From Nocardiopsis terrae (lineage in GTDB: Bacteria; Actinomycetota; Actinomycetes; Streptosporangiales; Streptosporangiaceae), in contig NZ_BMXJ01000006.1 of NCBI RefSeq assembly GCF_014651695.1, positions 410,741-474,740 on the forward strand: DNA of 64,000 bases, read 5' to 3'. Position numbers and translations under genes: made by a program. Positions within the stretch are counted from its first letter, which is position 1, and each line of letters opens with the position of its first letter. Positions 9,154-17,597 of this stretch are shown here, in pieces. Below the pieces are notes generated by a model. The model worked only from the letters and a program-made list of their open reading frames with translations. It was not told the DNA's origin and searched no databases.

Positions 9154-9921
9154 ATGGTCGAGATCAAGACCCCCGCCGAGATCGCCCTCATGCGTGAGGC
9201 CGGTCGCGTCGTCGCACACGCGCTCGCCGCGGCCCGCGAGGCCGCCGAACCCGGTCGGACCACCGCCGAGCTGGACCGTGCCGCGGCCGGGACCATCGCC
9301 GAGGCGGGCGCCGAACCCCTCTTCCTGGGCTACCACCCTGCCTGGGCGCCGGTGCCCTTCCCCGGCGTGACCTGCATCAGCGTCAACGACGAGATCGTGC
9401 ACGGGGTCCCGGGGGAACGGGTCCTGGCCGACGGCGACCTGGTCAGCGTCGACTGCGGCGCACGACTGCGCGGCTGGTCCGGCGACGCCGCGATCAGCTT
9501 CGTGGTGGGCACGGCCGACCCGGCCGACCTCGCCCTGATCGCCGACACCGAGGCTGCCCTGGCCCGGGGTGTGGAGGCCGCCCGCCCGGAGAACCGTGTG
9601 GGTGACATCGGGCACGCCATCGCCACCGGGGCCCGCGCCGCCGGGTACGGGCTCACCGCCGACCACTGCGGGCACGGCATCGGCCGCACCATGCACGAGG
9701 CCCCCGACGTGCCCAACGACGGCCGCCCCGGAAGAGGGTTCGGGCTCCGCCCCGGTCTGGTCATCGCCATCGAACCCCAGCTCGTGCGCGGCGGCTCCGA
9801 CGGCTACGCCCACGGCGACGACGGGTGGACGGTCCTCAGCGACGACGGAACCAGGGCCGCCCACTGCGAGCACACGGTCGCCGTCACCGAGGACGGTCCG
9901 GTGGTGCTCACCCTGCCCTAG
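9154..9921 (+). CDS. map: Type I methionine aminopeptidase (copy 1)
   Basis: 255 residues, ATG start preceded by AAAGAG. Removes the initiator methionine from nascent proteins, as a cytosolic two-metal enzyme. The metal-ligand blocks are all visible: DGDLVSVDCGARLRGWSGDAA (two Asp), GHGIGRTMHE (His), AIEPQL (Glu) and HCEHTVAV (Glu). It is compact and lacks the N-terminal extension of the second copy at 17598-18449. Being paired with an XRE regulator suggests a conditional or specialised isozyme, possibly responding to inhibition or stress; this is inference. Confidence 0.93.
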   Translation: MVEIKTPAEIALMREAGRVVAHALAAAREAAEPGRTTAELDRAAAGTIAEAGAEPLFLGYHPAWAPVPFPGVTCISVNDEIVHGVPGERVLADGDLVSVDCGARLRGWSGDAAISFVVGTADPADLALIADTEAALARGVEAARPENRVGDIGHAIATGARAAGYGLTADHCGHGIGRTMHEAPDVPNDGRPGRGFGLRPGLVIAIEPQLVRGGSDGYAHGDDGWTVLSDDGTRAAHCEHTVAVTEDGPVVLTLP

Positions 9922-10004
9922 CGAACCGCTCCCGGCGCCCGCCCCGGCACCCGCCGCTGCCGTCCGCACGCTTTCCGGGGCCCGGGACGGGTAGCAGGGC
10001 GGGT

Positions 10005-11066
10005 ATGGCCGTCATCTCGATCTTCGGAATCATCCTGACCGTGCTGGTCGCCTGCGACGCCGCGGTCACCGTGCTGCACCCGGACGCCGAAGGGGTGGCC
10101 GCCGTGCTCGTCCGCCGGGCGGTGTGGCACCCCACCGTGTGGTTGAGCACCCGCCTCCCCGGCCCGGGCCAGCACCTCCTCAGCCTCGCCGGCCCGTTGA
10201 TCCTGGTCACGACCTTCCTGGTGTGGCTGGTCTCGCTGGCGTTCGCGCTCGCGTTGGCGGTGTGGCCGATGCTGCCGGAGGAGTTCCGGCTCGGGGCCGA
10301 CCTCGACCCGCTCACCTTCCTCGACGCCCTCTACTTCGCGGCGGGCACGATCACGGTGCTCGGCTACGGTGAGCTCACCCCGCTCTCCGCCCTCGGCCAG
10401 CTGGCCTCGGTGGTGGGGGCGGCCGTCGGCTTCACCATGTTCACCGGCATGGCCACCTACGCCATCCAGGTCGTCAGCGGGGTCGCCGCCCGTAACCGGT
10501 TCTCCCTCGCCGTCCACGACGACGTCCGCGGCCGGGACGGGATCACCGTCCTCGCCGACTCGCTGGCCGAGACCGGAGTGTCCGAGACGCGCGCGCAGTG
10601 CCGGCGCTGGGCCGAACACGTGCGCGAGGTCGAGGAGATGGTGCACCGCTACCCGCTGGTGGCCTTCACCTACCGCTCGAAGAGGGAGGAGTACGACCCC
10701 GAGACCGCACTGCGCCACCTGGAGGAGAGCACGGTGGCCGCGCTGCTCGCGGGCCGACACGACCCTGCGCTCCTGTCGGCTGCTCAGGCGCTGGACTCCG
10801 CACTGGCCCGCCTGCAGGGAACCGTCGCCGGGACCTACCTGGGAAGGAACGTGGCGCGGCGGTTGGCGGACCCGCGGCCCACCGACGAGGACCGGCGGGC
10901 CGCGCGACGGGTGGAGCGCATGCTGTCCGAACGCCTCGGCGAAGGCGACCAGCACCGGGAGCGCTCCGAGGCCGAACGGGCGGTGTGCCGCTGCCGCGTC
11001 TTCCTCGAAAACCTGCACCGCTGGTCGCACACCCGGCCCCCGGCCCACCGGTGGGACGACGGCTGA
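10005..11066 (+). CDS. Two-TM ion channel protein (K+ channel-like)
   Basis: 353 residues from ATG 10005. Helix 1 is at about 1-24 (IISIFGIILTVLVACDAA-like), helix 2 around 57-87, then a pore helix and filter ITVLGYGELTP near residues 118-128, a variant of the potassium channel TxGYG filter, and an inner helix (GAAVGFTMFTGMATYAI). The C-terminal half is cytosolic, charged and helical with CRRW and CRCRVF cysteines, and is not an RCK domain I can recognise. Ion selectivity is inferred from GYG only. It converges on the LD-carboxypeptidase gene. Confidence 0.85.
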   Translation: MAVISIFGIILTVLVACDAAVTVLHPDAEGVAAVLVRRAVWHPTVWLSTRLPGPGQHLLSLAGPLILVTTFLVWLVSLAFALALAVWPMLPEEFRLGADLDPLTFLDALYFAAGTITVLGYGELTPLSALGQLASVVGAAVGFTMFTGMATYAIQVVSGVAARNRFSLAVHDDVRGRDGITVLADSLAETGVSETRAQCRRWAEHVREVEEMVHRYPLVAFTYRSKREEYDPETALRHLEESTVAALLAGRHDPALLSAAQALDSALARLQGTVAGTYLGRNVARRLADPRPTDEDRRAARRVERMLSERLGEGDQHRERSEAERAVCRCRVFLENLHRWSHTRPPAHRWDDG

Positions 11067-11106
11067 GGCCGCGCACGGCCGCCCGCGGCCCCGGTCCCGC
11101 CCGCCG

Positions 11107-12138
11107 CTAATCCAGTCCGGGGACGGCCAGCGCGAGAGTTCCCTCCCCGGTGTCCAGCACGGCCGGCACCCCCAGCGGGACGGTGAGCTGCGCGGCGCAG
11201 TGGCCGAAGTCCAGACCCGCCAGCACCGGTACCCCCAGGGGGGCGAGGCGGTCCCGCATCAGGTCGGACACGGCCTCCGGGCCAGGGGGGCAGTCGGTCC
11301 ACGTACCGAGGGCGATTCCGGCCACGCCGTCCATCCAGCCGGTGCGCAGCAGGTGGGTCAGCATCCGGTCGATGCGGGCCGCGTCCTCGTTGACGTCCTC
11401 CAGGACCAGGATGCCGCCCGCCGCTGAGAGCCGGCTGTGCGGTGTGGCGAGCCCGTCGTTGAGCAGGCTCAGGTTCCCGCCGAAGGTCACCCCCTCGGCC
11501 CGGCCCGGCACCAGGGCGTGCGCTCCCGGGGAGGTGAGCACGGTGCGCCGTTCGGGAGTGAAGAGGGTGGTGTGCAGTTCGTGCTGGGCCGCCGCGTCGC
11601 CCACGAAGTAGCGGGTCCCCACCACCGGCCCGTGCACGGTCGCCATGCCGAGCTCGACCGCGAACGCCTCGTGCAGTGCGGTGATGTCGCTGAACCCGAC
11701 CAGGGCCTTGGGGGCGGCCCGGCGCATCGCGTCGAAGTCCAGCAGGTCCAGCATCCGGTGCGCCCCGTCGCCGCCGCGCGCGCAGAACACCGCGCGTACG
11801 TCCGGGTCGCACCAGGCCTCCTGGAGGTCCGCGGCCCGGTCCCGGTCGGCCCCGGCGAGGTAGGGCAGGAGCGGGTGGCGGTCACGCACGTGCGGGGCCA
11901 GTTCGACCTCCAGCCCCCAGCTCCGCAGGACCTCCGCCGCCGCGTCCAGTTGGGGCGCCGGAACCGGACTGCACGGGGCCACCAGACGCACCCGGTCGCC
12001 CTCCCGCAGCCTCGGCGGGCGGGTCAGCGCCCGCACCGTCCGCGGGCCCGGGTCGCCTCCGCTGCCCGGTCGGCGGCCCCCGGCCGGCTCCTGCGCACCG
12101 CCTGGGCCGTCAAGCGCCTCGGCCACCGACTCACCCAC
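11107..12138 (-). CDS. S66 family LD-carboxypeptidase (muramoyltetrapeptide carboxypeptidase type)
   Basis: 343 residues from GTG 12138; the conserved domain starts near residue 43 (RLREGDRVRLVAPCSPV), so a later start is possible. It cleaves the L,D bond of murein tetrapeptides during wall recycling, or detoxifies peptide antibiotics in the MccF branch. Visible motifs are CARGGDGAHRMLDLLDFD, GFSDITALHE with nucleophile Ser150, ILVLEDVNED (Glu) and LDFGHCAAQLTVPLG (His), which completes a Ser-Glu-His triad. No signal peptide, so cytosolic. It heads a run of three minus-strand peptidase genes. Confidence 0.88.
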   Translation of the reverse strand: MGESVAEALDGPGGAQEPAGGRRPGSGGDPGPRTVRALTRPPRLREGDRVRLVAPCSPVPAPQLDAAAEVLRSWGLEVELAPHVRDRHPLLPYLAGADRDRAADLQEAWCDPDVRAVFCARGGDGAHRMLDLLDFDAMRRAAPKALVGFSDITALHEAFAVELGMATVHGPVVGTRYFVGDAAAQHELHTTLFTPERRTVLTSPGAHALVPGRAEGVTFGGNLSLLNDGLATPHSRLSAAGGILVLEDVNEDAARIDRMLTHLLRTGWMDGVAGIALGTWTDCPPGPEAVSDLMRDRLAPLGVPVLAGLDFGHCAAQLTVPLGVPAVLDTGEGTLALAVPGLD

Positions 12139-12228
12139 GTTGATCCCCCATACCTGTCGTCCTGTCCTCCACCTGTCCCGCCGCGCCGCACCGTGTGCGG
12201 CGCGGCGGGGACCCCGGCTGCGCGTGCC

Positions 12229-13620
12229 TCAGCCGCGCAGGAAGCTGTCCAGCACCCGTACCCCGAACCGCAGTCCTTCCAGCGGTACCCGTTCGTCCAC
12301 TCCGTGCAGCAGGCTCGGGTAGTCGATGCCCGCGGGCATCCGCATGGGGGAGAAGCCGTAGCAGTCGATCCCCAGTCGGGAGAACACCTTGGCGTCCGTA
12401 CCGCCGCCCAGGCACACCGGGACCACCAGGCCCCCGGGGTCGTGGGCGAGGACCGCCGAGCGCAGCGCGTCGAAGGCGGCCGAGTCCACCGGTGCGGCCA
12501 CCGGCGGCGAACTGTGCGCGTACTCCCATTCCACGCGGTCGCCGGTCAGTGCGTCCATGGTCTCGGTGAACTGGTCCTGGCCGCCGGGCAGGACACGGCC
12601 GTCCACCCCGGCCGTCGCCTCGCCCGGCACCACGTTCACCTTGTAGCCGGCCGAGAGCATCGTGGGCGCGGCGCTGTTGCGCACCGTGGGGCCGACCAGC
12701 GGTGCGGCGGTGCCGAACCGGGCCACCAGGGCGTCCACGGCCTCGTTGGTGCCGGTGTCGCCGGGGGTGCGTTCGATCCCCAGGGACCGGGCGATGGAGT
12801 CGATGGCGGCGCGGGTGACCGGGGTCAGGCGCAGCGGCCAGCGGTGCCCGTCGATCCGGGCCACGGCGGCGGCGAGCGCGCCGACCGCGTTGTCGCGGGG
12901 AGGCCGGGAGCCGTGCCCGGCGGTGCCCTGTGAGCGCAGGGTCAGCCAGGCGCTGCCGCGTTCGGCCGACCCGATCGGGTACAGGCGGACGGGGGAACCG
13001 GAGGTGTCCCGGGCGTGCACGGTGTGGCCGCCGCCCTCGCCGATGGCCACGGTGCAGCCCTCGAACAGGTCGGGGTGGCCGCGCACGAGGTAGTCGGCCC
13101 CGTAGGCGGCGCTGTCCTCCTCGTCGGCGACGAACGCCAGCACGATGTCGCGCCGGGGGCGCAGACCCAGTTCGGACCAGTACCGGACCACGGCGGTGAC
13201 CATGCCGACTGTGTTCTTCATGTCGACGGCGCCGCGCCCCCACAGTGAGGGCACCCCGGTGACCGGGCAGTCGGCGATCTCCCCGCCGAAGGGCGGGAAG
13301 GTCCAGTCGTGGGGGTCGGCGGGCACCACGTCCAGGTGGCCGTGGACCAGGAGGGCGTCGGCGTCCGGGTCCGTGCCCGGGATGCGCACGACCACATTGG
13401 CCCGCCGGTCGGCGGACTCCAGGATCACGGGGGACAGGCCCGTGGAGCCGAGCGCCTCGGCGATGAACTCGGCGGCGGCGCGCTCGTCCCCCTCGCCTTT
13501 GCCGTGGTTGGTGGAGTCCCGCCGGATCAGCTCGCGGGTGAGGTGGACGGCGTCCTCGCCGGCTTCGACCAGGGCGTCCTCACGGACGATGTCGGGCAGG
13601 GAGGTGTTGGTGTGGCCCAC
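12229..13620 (-). CDS. M20 family metallopeptidase
   Basis: 463 residues from GTG 13620 (MGHTNTSLPDIVRED). Zinc-dependent exopeptidase/deacylase of the ArgE/DapE/carnosinase group. Metal motifs: LLVHGHLDVVPADPHDW, FVADEEDSAAYGADYLV and GGTDAKVFSRLG; a dimerisation (lid) domain lies between about 215 and 350 (GSAERGSAWLTLRSQGTAGHGSRP). Substrate cannot be read from sequence; flanking LD-carboxypeptidase and D-aminopeptidase genes make a dipeptide or wall-peptide substrate attractive. The frame stays open upstream of 13620, but coding character ends there. Confidence 0.9.
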   Translation of the reverse strand: MGHTNTSLPDIVREDALVEAGEDAVHLTRELIRRDSTNHGKGEGDERAAAEFIAEALGSTGLSPVILESADRRANVVVRIPGTDPDADALLVHGHLDVVPADPHDWTFPPFGGEIADCPVTGVPSLWGRGAVDMKNTVGMVTAVVRYWSELGLRPRRDIVLAFVADEEDSAAYGADYLVRGHPDLFEGCTVAIGEGGGHTVHARDTSGSPVRLYPIGSAERGSAWLTLRSQGTAGHGSRPPRDNAVGALAAAVARIDGHRWPLRLTPVTRAAIDSIARSLGIERTPGDTGTNEAVDALVARFGTAAPLVGPTVRNSAAPTMLSAGYKVNVVPGEATAGVDGRVLPGGQDQFTETMDALTGDRVEWEYAHSSPPVAAPVDSAAFDALRSAVLAHDPGGLVVPVCLGGGTDAKVFSRLGIDCYGFSPMRMPAGIDYPSLLHGVDERVPLEGLRFGVRVLDSFLRG

Positions 13621-13859
13621 GGGCTCGGCCTCGCTCTCAGCAGGGTTCGTACAGCACGTTCGGGGTTTTCGATCACTTCGGACACACGGGCGTCCCGTGC
13701 GGTTCGGTGCTGGTACCCGCCACTGTTCTACCGGTTCGCGCGGGACGGCGCCCGCACGTTCGGCCGGAACCGGCAGAAACACCTCGGTCGCGGGGCCGGC
13801 CGTGGGCGGGTCCCGGGACGGGTGCTCGGTGCCGGCGGAGCGGGGGCGGGGGTCAGCGG

Positions 13860-14693
13860 TCAGCCGTAGTCCTTCTCCATCGCGTTGGAGATCAGGGTGC
13901 AGACCGCCTTGAACGCGCGGATCATCTCGTAGGCGTCCGGTGAGGTGTACCGTACCCGCCGTGCTCCGGTGCGTGTGACGCCGGGGACGACGGCCGCGGC
14001 CTGGGCGAGCTGGGCGGAGTCGACCTCGATCTCCATGGCCTTGGAGGAGGGCTCGGCCGGGCCCAGGCGTCCGGCGAGCGCCATGGCCCGTTCCGCCTCC
14101 CCGCGGATGTCGGCGGCGGTGCGCGCGGGCGGGCGGCAACGGGCGGCGTACCGGCTGACGTGGTCCTTGACCGCCACGGTGCGGGCGGCGGGCGCGTAGG
14201 CCCCCGCGTCCTCGCAGGCCCGGTCGTCGCCGGTCACCAGGATGACGGGGGTGCCGTACTCGGCGACCACGGCGGCGTTGAGGTAGCCCTCGCTGGCGGG
14301 CTGACCGTCGAGCCACACCCCGGTGATGGCGTTGGGCAGGTAGGTGTGCGCGAGCACGCCGTCATCCCCGGCCCCGCAGTGGTATCCGAGGAAGACGACG
14401 CCGTCGACGTCGCCGGTCTGGACCCCCTCGACCATGGAGAGCTCCTTGTGGCGCCCGGTGATCATGGTGGCCCGCTCGTCCAGCTCCTCCAGGAGGAGGT
14501 TGCGCATGGTGGAGTGGGCCTCGTTGACCAGGACTTCGGTGGCGCCGCCCCGGAGGAGTCCGTCGATCGCGGCGTTGACGTCGCTGGTGAACATGGAGCG
14601 GCAGCGCTGCCACTGTTCGGTCCCGGGTTCGCAGTCGGCGGGCCAGGTGACGCCGGTGGCGCCCTCCATGTCCGCGGAGATGAGGATCTTCAC
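13860..14693 (-). CDS. M55 family D-aminopeptidase (DppA-like)
   Basis: 277 residues, GTG start at 14693 (MKILISADMEGATGVT). The M55 fold is a zinc aminopeptidase active on D-Ala-type N-termini; B. subtilis DppA is the prototype. Zinc and catalytic motifs are visible: SADMEG near the start, NEAHSTMRNLLLEEL near residue 60 and VVFLGYHCGAGDDGVLAHTY near 105-125, where the histidine and Gly-Tyr-His match the family. Likely acts in the cytosol on D-amino-acid peptides from the wall. The same strand carries LD-carboxypeptidase and M20 genes downstream. Confidence 0.9.
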   Translation of the reverse strand: MKILISADMEGATGVTWPADCEPGTEQWQRCRSMFTSDVNAAIDGLLRGGATEVLVNEAHSTMRNLLLEELDERATMITGRHKELSMVEGVQTGDVDGVVFLGYHCGAGDDGVLAHTYLPNAITGVWLDGQPASEGYLNAAVVAEYGTPVILVTGDDRACEDAGAYAPAARTVAVKDHVSRYAARCRPPARTAADIRGEAERAMALAGRLGPAEPSSKAMEIEVDSAQLAQAAAVVPGVTRTGARRVRYTSPDAYEMIRAFKAVCTLISNAMEKDYG

Positions 14694-14892
14694 CCGGCAG
14701 AGCCTAGGCCCGGGACGGTCGGTTATCCACAGCCCTGAGACCCTGGGGTGGCGTCGGAAGGTGATCCGCGGTCCTGTTGACCATGGGGCGCCCGGTTCCC
14801 GACCGCTTCGTCTCCTGCCCGGAGACTCCGGCCCCGCTCCGGCCTGGCCCTGTCCCGGCGCCGGGGCGGGGGCAGGGTGTGCGCGGCCCCCG

Positions 14893-15335
14893 CTAGCAGT
14901 CCGGTGTGCGCGACAGGTAGAGCCTGCGCAGCAGCAGGCGCAGGGGCTCCCGTTCGGTGGCGTCCAAGGGGGCGAGGTAGTCGTCCTCGGCGCGCATGAG
15001 CGGGGCGGCGGCCTCCTCGAAGGTCCGCTCGCCGTCGGGCGTGCGCGTGACCGCCTGACGGCGCCGGTCGGCGGGGTCGCGGCGGCGTTCGGCCAGACCG
15101 CGTTCCTCCAGCCGGTCGACCACCGCCACCATCGTCGTGCGGTCCAGCCCGCTGATCCCGCACAGGGTGCTCTGCGAGAGGGGGCCTCGGACAGGAAGCC
15201 CAGTACCCGGACCTCCCGGGCCCGCAGTCCGGTCGGTTGCAGAGCCCGCTCGATCACCCGGGTCGTGTCGTTACCCAGGCGGTGGAGCAGGTACCCGGTG
15301 GAGTCGGCGATCTCGATCCGCGCGCTGCTGGTCAT
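14893..15335 (-). pseudogene. MarR family regulator, frameshifted
   Basis: Two adjacent frames together make one MarR protein. From ATG 15335 the frame reads MTSSARIEIADSTGYLLHRL through LGFLSEAP, then turns to nonsense. One frame over, from about 15178, LSQSTLCGISGLDRTTMVAVVDRLEERGL (recognition helix and wing) continues to the TAG at 14893. The switch is at a run of five G (15180-15184, plus strand); one more base restores a 148-codon gene. It is either a real slip mutation or a sequencing error in a homopolymer. A perfect MarR-type operator lies just upstream. Confidence 0.8.
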
Positions 15336-15383
15336 GGGGAGAGTGCAGGGACCGCTTGGGAGGGCGCTGATATTCCTCAAACA

Positions 15384-15408
15384 TGATTGTCATTAGTGCT
15401 GACAATCA
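15384..15408. promoter_or_regulatory. MarR-type operator, perfect 9-7-9 inverted repeat
   Basis: TGATTGTCA (15384-15392), 7-base spacer, TGACAATCA (15400-15408), exact reverse complements. TTG-n-CAA half sites are characteristic of MarR operators. It lies in the 90-base spacer between the broken MarR gene and the divergent membrane protein gene. Confidence 0.75.
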
Positions 15409-15425
15409 GTCTTCAGAAGGACTCC

Positions 15426-15792
15426 GTGAACCTGCTCCTCCTGGCGCGCACGGCCGCCGCGGCGATCGGCCTCGTGACCTTCGTGTACCTGCTCCACCAC
15501 GACTCCTGGCGCGCCGAGAACCTCTTCCTGGTCCCCGACCTGGTCCTCTGCGCGGCTCTGGCCGCGGCCGCACTGCTACCGGCGAGGCGGGCCCGAGCAG
15601 GCCTGCTCTTCGCCTTCGGCCTGGGCGCGGGGGTCCTGATGACCTCGGCCTCCTCCTACGCGGTGCGGGGAGAGCCGGGCGCGGCGGGCGGGTGCTCTCC
15701 GACCGGAGGGACCGTTGAGGCGCTCACCCGAATTCCCCCTGTGGACGACCGCCGTGGCGGCCTCCGTCGCCGTAATCTGGAGGTCGGAGTGA
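15426..15792 (+). pseudogene. Small integral membrane protein, probably frameshifted
   Basis: GTG 15426 has an excellent AGAAGGA four bases upstream. The first ~80 codons encode three hydrophobic helices (LLLLARTAAAAIGLVTFVYLL, LVPDLVLCAALAAAALLPA, RAGLLFAFGLGAGVLMTSA, split here for length). After SSYAVRGE the frame becomes unconvincing, while the +1 frame gives a plausible fourth helix, PLWTTAVAASVAVIW, ending at TGA 15792. I infer one frameshift near 15670-15720. It would be the target of the divergent MarR regulator, whose gene is also broken. Confidence 0.55.
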
Positions 15793-15803
15793 GGAGGACA
15801 CAC

Positions 15804-16133
15804 ATGCCAGCACGTTCCCGGCGAGCCCAGGGCAGCCCAGAGCAGAGCCCGAACGAGCGGATCAACAGGAATCCCAGAGCGATCCGGTCCGCGCTTCTTC
15901 CGGAGGAGGCGGGTGACTTCGACCGGGAGTGTCGGCGGGTGATGAACGAGGCACGGGAGAGTTTGGGCATCGCTCCGGTGAACGAGTGCCTGGATCGCTG
16001 GTGGCATGTAGCCATGTCCTCCCGTGACCCTGAAGCCCATCGCCGGATGCTGGACACTGCGGCCAAGGTGGAGAGAGGTGAGCCCGTCTGCACGGTGCCG
16101 TGGTCAGAACTCAAGGCTCGGTTGGGTTTGTAG
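15804..16133 (+). CDS. DUF6247 family protein (probable antitoxin partner)
   Basis: 109 residues, ATG 15804 with GAGGAGG six bases upstream. The core LLPEEAGDFDRECRRVMNEARESLGIAPVNECLDRWWHVA followed by DPEAHRRMLDTAAKVERGE matches a small actinobacterial family (DUF6247) usually encoded immediately before RelE/ParE-like proteins. Here the stop abuts the TTG start of such a gene, so an antitoxin role is inferred. The frame happens to be continuous with the membrane protein upstream, but its own ribosome binding site marks an independent start. Confidence 0.75.
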   Translation: MPARSRRAQGSPEQSPNERINRNPRAIRSALLPEEAGDFDRECRRVMNEARESLGIAPVNECLDRWWHVAMSSRDPEAHRRMLDTAAKVERGEPVCTVPWSELKARLGL

Positions 16134-16410
16134 TTGTACCGAGTCGACGTAGAAGAGATCGCCCAGGAACAGATCCAAGCTCTCCCCGAACATCTGCTCT
16201 CCGAGTTGGCCTCTCTCTTCTCATTGCTGGAGTTGCAGCCGTGGAGCGGGTTTCCCTACAACGAGCGGGTTTCCCTACAACAAGGAGAGACCCGACGCGA
16301 ATACGCGTGTCCACACGATCGGCGTGGGCGGCGAGTGCGACGTCATCTACCTGGTTCTGGACGAGCAGCGACGTGTCGTGGTTCTTCGGCTCTCCTGGCT
16401 CGCCCCCTGA
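16134..16410 (+). pseudogene. RelE/ParE-like toxin disrupted by a 19-bp tandem duplication
   Basis: TTG 16134 directly follows the DUF6247 stop. The frame reads MYRVDVEEIAQEQIQALPEH through WSGFPYNE and then shifts, because bases 16244-16262 are repeated exactly at 16263-16281. Dropping one 19-base copy gives an uninterrupted 85-residue protein ending RRVVVLRLSWLAP at TGA 16408-16410, the usual size and C-terminus (VIYLVLDEQRRVVVL) of RelE/ParE mRNA interferases. As sequenced the frame runs on to 16712 with unrelated residues. Precise excision by slippage would restore it, so the allele may be reversible. Confidence 0.85.
16244..16281 (+). repeat. 19-bp tandem direct repeat inside toxin gene
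   Basis: GAGCGGGTTTCCCTACAAC occurs twice with no spacer (16244-16262 and 16263-16281). Nineteen is not a multiple of three, so the second copy shifts the frame of the RelE-like gene. Confidence 0.97.
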
Positions 16411-16581
16411 ACACGCCGAGGCGTGTGTACGTGCGGACTCCCCGGGACCCGGGACCCGGGACCCGGGGCCGTGGGCGGCACCGGACGAACGCGGACCGGG
16501 CCCCGCCGCACCTTCGGCGCGGTCCTCGATCCTGCTCCGAGGGTGCCCGCTGTCGCCGGGGGGCGGGCGCACGGGGACGGC

Positions 16582-17436
16582 TCAGCGCCCGTGCGGCTGC
16601 GGTTGCCCGGACGGGGTGCGGGCGAGGGGCGGGCGCCGGTCGGTGCGGGTGGCGAGGGCCGCCACCGCCTCCTCGCGGACCTGGAGATCGGGGTCGGCGG
16701 CCAGCCGGGTGAGGAGGGCGTCCACGCCCGGGGTCGACCAGGCCGCGACGGCCTCGGCCAGGGAGGCCCGGACCAGCGGATGCGGATAGTCGGCCAGCGG
16801 GGCCAGCTCCTCCACGGGACCGCGGCGGCGCCGGCTGAACCACCCCAGCGCCTCGCGCAGCGCTGCGGCGTCCCCCCGGGTCCGTGCTTCGGAGATCCGA
16901 CCCACCAGTACCCGGGGCGGGGGGACCGGGCCGTCCAGGGGGTGCGGACGGCGCTGGCGCAACCGCCTGACGCCGTATCCGCCGCGCACCGCACAGTCCG
17001 CGCAGGTGCAGGGGGCGGCGCCGTGGGAGTCGGAGAAGCAGCGCCACCCGGTCACCTGCCGGACCTCCCGGATACGGTGCACCTCGCTCCGGGCCACCGG
17101 TCGGGGCACGACCACCTCCCAGCCGCGCGGGTCCTCCAACGCGGCGATCACGCGCACCGCCTCCGCGGCGGTCACCTTCCGCGGCCCCCGCCGGTCGTCG
17201 TGGTGGCCGACCGTGACCGTTTCGCCGTCGGGCAGCCGCACGTACACCCCGACCAGGCCACGCGGCCCGTGGTGGCGGGACAGCTCCCGCAACCACTGGT
17301 GGGTCACCGTGTACGACGGCAGGACCGGGAAGCAGAACACCCCGCGCGCGTCCCCGAAACCGGTGGTCGTGCGCAGGCCGGACCGCCGGACGCGGGTGAT
17401 GTTGGCGCGGGGGGTGAGGTGGACGAACATCGCCAT
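16582..17436 (-). CDS. HEAT-repeat protein with a conserved N-terminal domain of unknown function
   Basis: 284 residues from ATG 17436 (MAMFVHLTPRANITRVRRSG); the frame continues further upstream but that part is arginine/proline-rich and unlikely to be coding. The N-terminal ~190 residues form a distinctive domain (FCFPVLPSYTVTHQWLREL, VGVYVRLPDGETVTVGHH, DPRGWEVVVPRPV, VRQVTGWRCF) ending in a CTCADC motif that could bind a metal. The C-terminal ~80 residues hold HEAT-like helices (PLVRASLAEAVAAWSTPGV, DPDLQVREEAVAALA). I recall similar actinobacterial proteins of this layout but know no assigned function. Confidence 0.75.
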   Translation of the reverse strand: MAMFVHLTPRANITRVRRSGLRTTTGFGDARGVFCFPVLPSYTVTHQWLRELSRHHGPRGLVGVYVRLPDGETVTVGHHDDRRGPRKVTAAEAVRVIAALEDPRGWEVVVPRPVARSEVHRIREVRQVTGWRCFSDSHGAAPCTCADCAVRGGYGVRRLRQRRPHPLDGPVPPPRVLVGRISEARTRGDAAALREALGWFSRRRRGPVEELAPLADYPHPLVRASLAEAVAAWSTPGVDALLTRLAADPDLQVREEAVAALATRTDRRPPLARTPSGQPQPHGR

Positions 17437-17597
17437 GGCAGGGTCCCCGTGTGTCGGTCGGACGTGGTCACCGGCCGGGCGGCCGGGCTCGTACAGGGTT
17501 CTCGACACCGGCGCGGCGGCCGGGGCCCGGCGGCGCCTTCGGGGAACGAAGGGGCGGCGGCCGGGCCCTCGGGCGGCTGGGGGACGGGCACGCCCGG

